Shown: one piece after another, positions 63,436 through 64,000 of the stretch
Layout: each line of letters starts with the position of its first letter
Numbering within the stretch: position 1 is the stretch's first letter
NCBI RefSeq assembly: GCF_948472415.1
Contig: NZ_OX419519.1
Location: forward strand, 6,663,001 to 6,727,000
Length of the DNA: 64,000 bases
Direction: 5' to 3'
From: Kitasatospora fiedleri
GTDB lineage: Bacteria > Actinomycetota > Actinomycetes > Streptomycetales > Streptomycetaceae
Made by a program: the position numbers and the translations under genes
Notes under the pieces: model-generated
The model's database searches: none
The model's input: the letters and a program-made list of their open reading frames with translations, nothing else
What the model was told of the DNA's origin: nothing

Positions 63436-64000
63436 CGCGGGGCGTCCTCTCGAATGCGCGGGCCGACGGCGGCCAGCGGGGTCAGCGAGCTGCCGGCCGC
63501 GTCGGCCACCAGCAGGGTGCGGTCGGGGACTTCGGACCAGCCGGGCCCGTCGTCGAAGGGCTCGGAGGCGAGCAGCACCGAGCCGTCCGGGTCGCGGCGC
63601 TGGAACAGGGTGTCGCCCCACACCGTGGCGGCGAGCGAACGGCCGTCGGTGGCCAGCAGGTTGATCCGGGACCCGGCCGGTTCCGAGGCGAGCAGGCAGA
63701 CCTCGGCCAGCGACTCGCCGAGTTCCCCGCCCGCGCGCAGCCGGTTCAGCACCAGGGCCCACAGCAGCGCCGAGTCGGTGCGCGCCTCCAGCTCCAGCAG
63801 CTCGGCGGCGGGCAGCAGCGCGGCCAGCGGGGCGAAGGCGCCCGGCCAGCCGGGCAGGGCGCCGTTGTGGCTGAACAGCCAGCGTCCGGCGGCGAACGGC
63901 GCGGCGGCCTGCGCCCCGGCGGCGCAGCCGGGGGTGGCGGAGCGGACGGCGCCGAGCACGGCGTGCGAGCTGACCACCCGGGCCAGGTCGGCGAGGTCGC
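63432..64000 (-). CDS. egtC: Gamma-glutamyl-hercynylcysteine sulfoxide amidohydrolase, 5' end missing
   Basis: The frame is open to the right edge of the window; about 189 residues are present. LFSHNGALPGW and ARTDSALLWALVLNRL are typical of class II glutamine-amidotransferase-fold EgtC; the N-terminal nucleophile Cys lies beyond the edge. It removes the glutamyl group before the EgtE step. Overlap with egtD indicates an egt operon that continues to the right. Confidence 0.9.
   Translation of the reverse strand, partial: DLADLARVVSSHAVLGAVRSATPGCAAGAQAAAPFAAGRWLFSHNGALPGWPGAFAPLAALLPAAELLELEARTDSALLWALVLNRLRAGGELGESLAEVCLLASEPAGSRINLLATDGRSLAATVWGDTLFQRRDPDGSVLLASEPFDDGPGWSEVPDRTLLVADAAGSSLTPLAAVGPRIREDAPR

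Overview
The window is high-GC DNA with almost pure G/C third codon positions, GTG/ATG starts behind GGAGG-type ribosome sites, and many stop/start overlaps (ATGA, GTGA, TGATG). Gene content (ergothioneine EgtC/EgtD, a Tad pilus locus of streptomycete type, ROK regulators, BTAD and SWIM proteins) points to a Streptomyces or Kitasatospora chromosome. No tRNA, rRNA, CRISPR array or phage genes were found.

Layout. 1-11.3 kb: a carbohydrate block. It has a GH16-like protein (cut by the left edge), a membrane esterase, a ROK glucokinase, and a minus-strand set of ROK regulator, sulfonate-type ABC transporter, sulfatase and GH43 enzyme that looks built for sulfated glycans. 11.6-23.5 kb: housekeeping and metabolism, including gamma-glutamyltransferase, exonuclease III, a lysoplasmalogenase/fatty-acid-hydroxylase pair, a lone DUF2398 (JetB-like) protein, a cold-shock protein, a BCCT transporter, TetR and TesB. 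23.6-31.4 kb: an accessory scar. A SWIM protein and the tail of a DUF6493 protein, which probably were neighbours, are separated by an IS3 element, an integrase-like tail and a DUF4262 gene. Next come an IS5-type element with a passenger gene and perfect 27-bp ends, a MITE-like element inserted at the next TA, and two decayed IS5 copies in inverted orientation around a lipoprotein gene and fragments of glutamine-synthetase-like and HIT genes. 31.4-34.2 kb: metallo-hydrolase, MaoC and PPOX genes. 34.4-48.4 kb: a caspase-fold-like protein followed by a Tad locus (secreted proteins, SAF/CpaB, TadZ, TadA, TadB, TadC, pilin, TadE-like proteins, and a LysM-BTAD giant). 48.5-55.8 kb: small enzymes and a second, larger caspase-fold-like protein. 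55.8-56.9 kb: a DinB gene enclosed by IS5-like inverted ends with a gutted transposase. 56.9-60.9 kb: FabG, thiolase and acyl-CoA dehydrogenase with a divergent TetR and a palindromic operator. 61.1-64 kb: a phosphotransferase, then egtD and egtC (cut by the right edge).

Two points matter to any user. First, at least nine otherwise well-conserved reading frames carry single-base slips, nearly all a missing C or G in a short C/G run. This looks more like assembly error than biology; affected genes are annotated across the slip and flagged. Second, the most unusual biology seen here is (a) two IS5-like elements carrying unrelated passenger genes and (b) two proteins that resemble caspase-fold peptidases but appear to have lost the catalytic cysteine.
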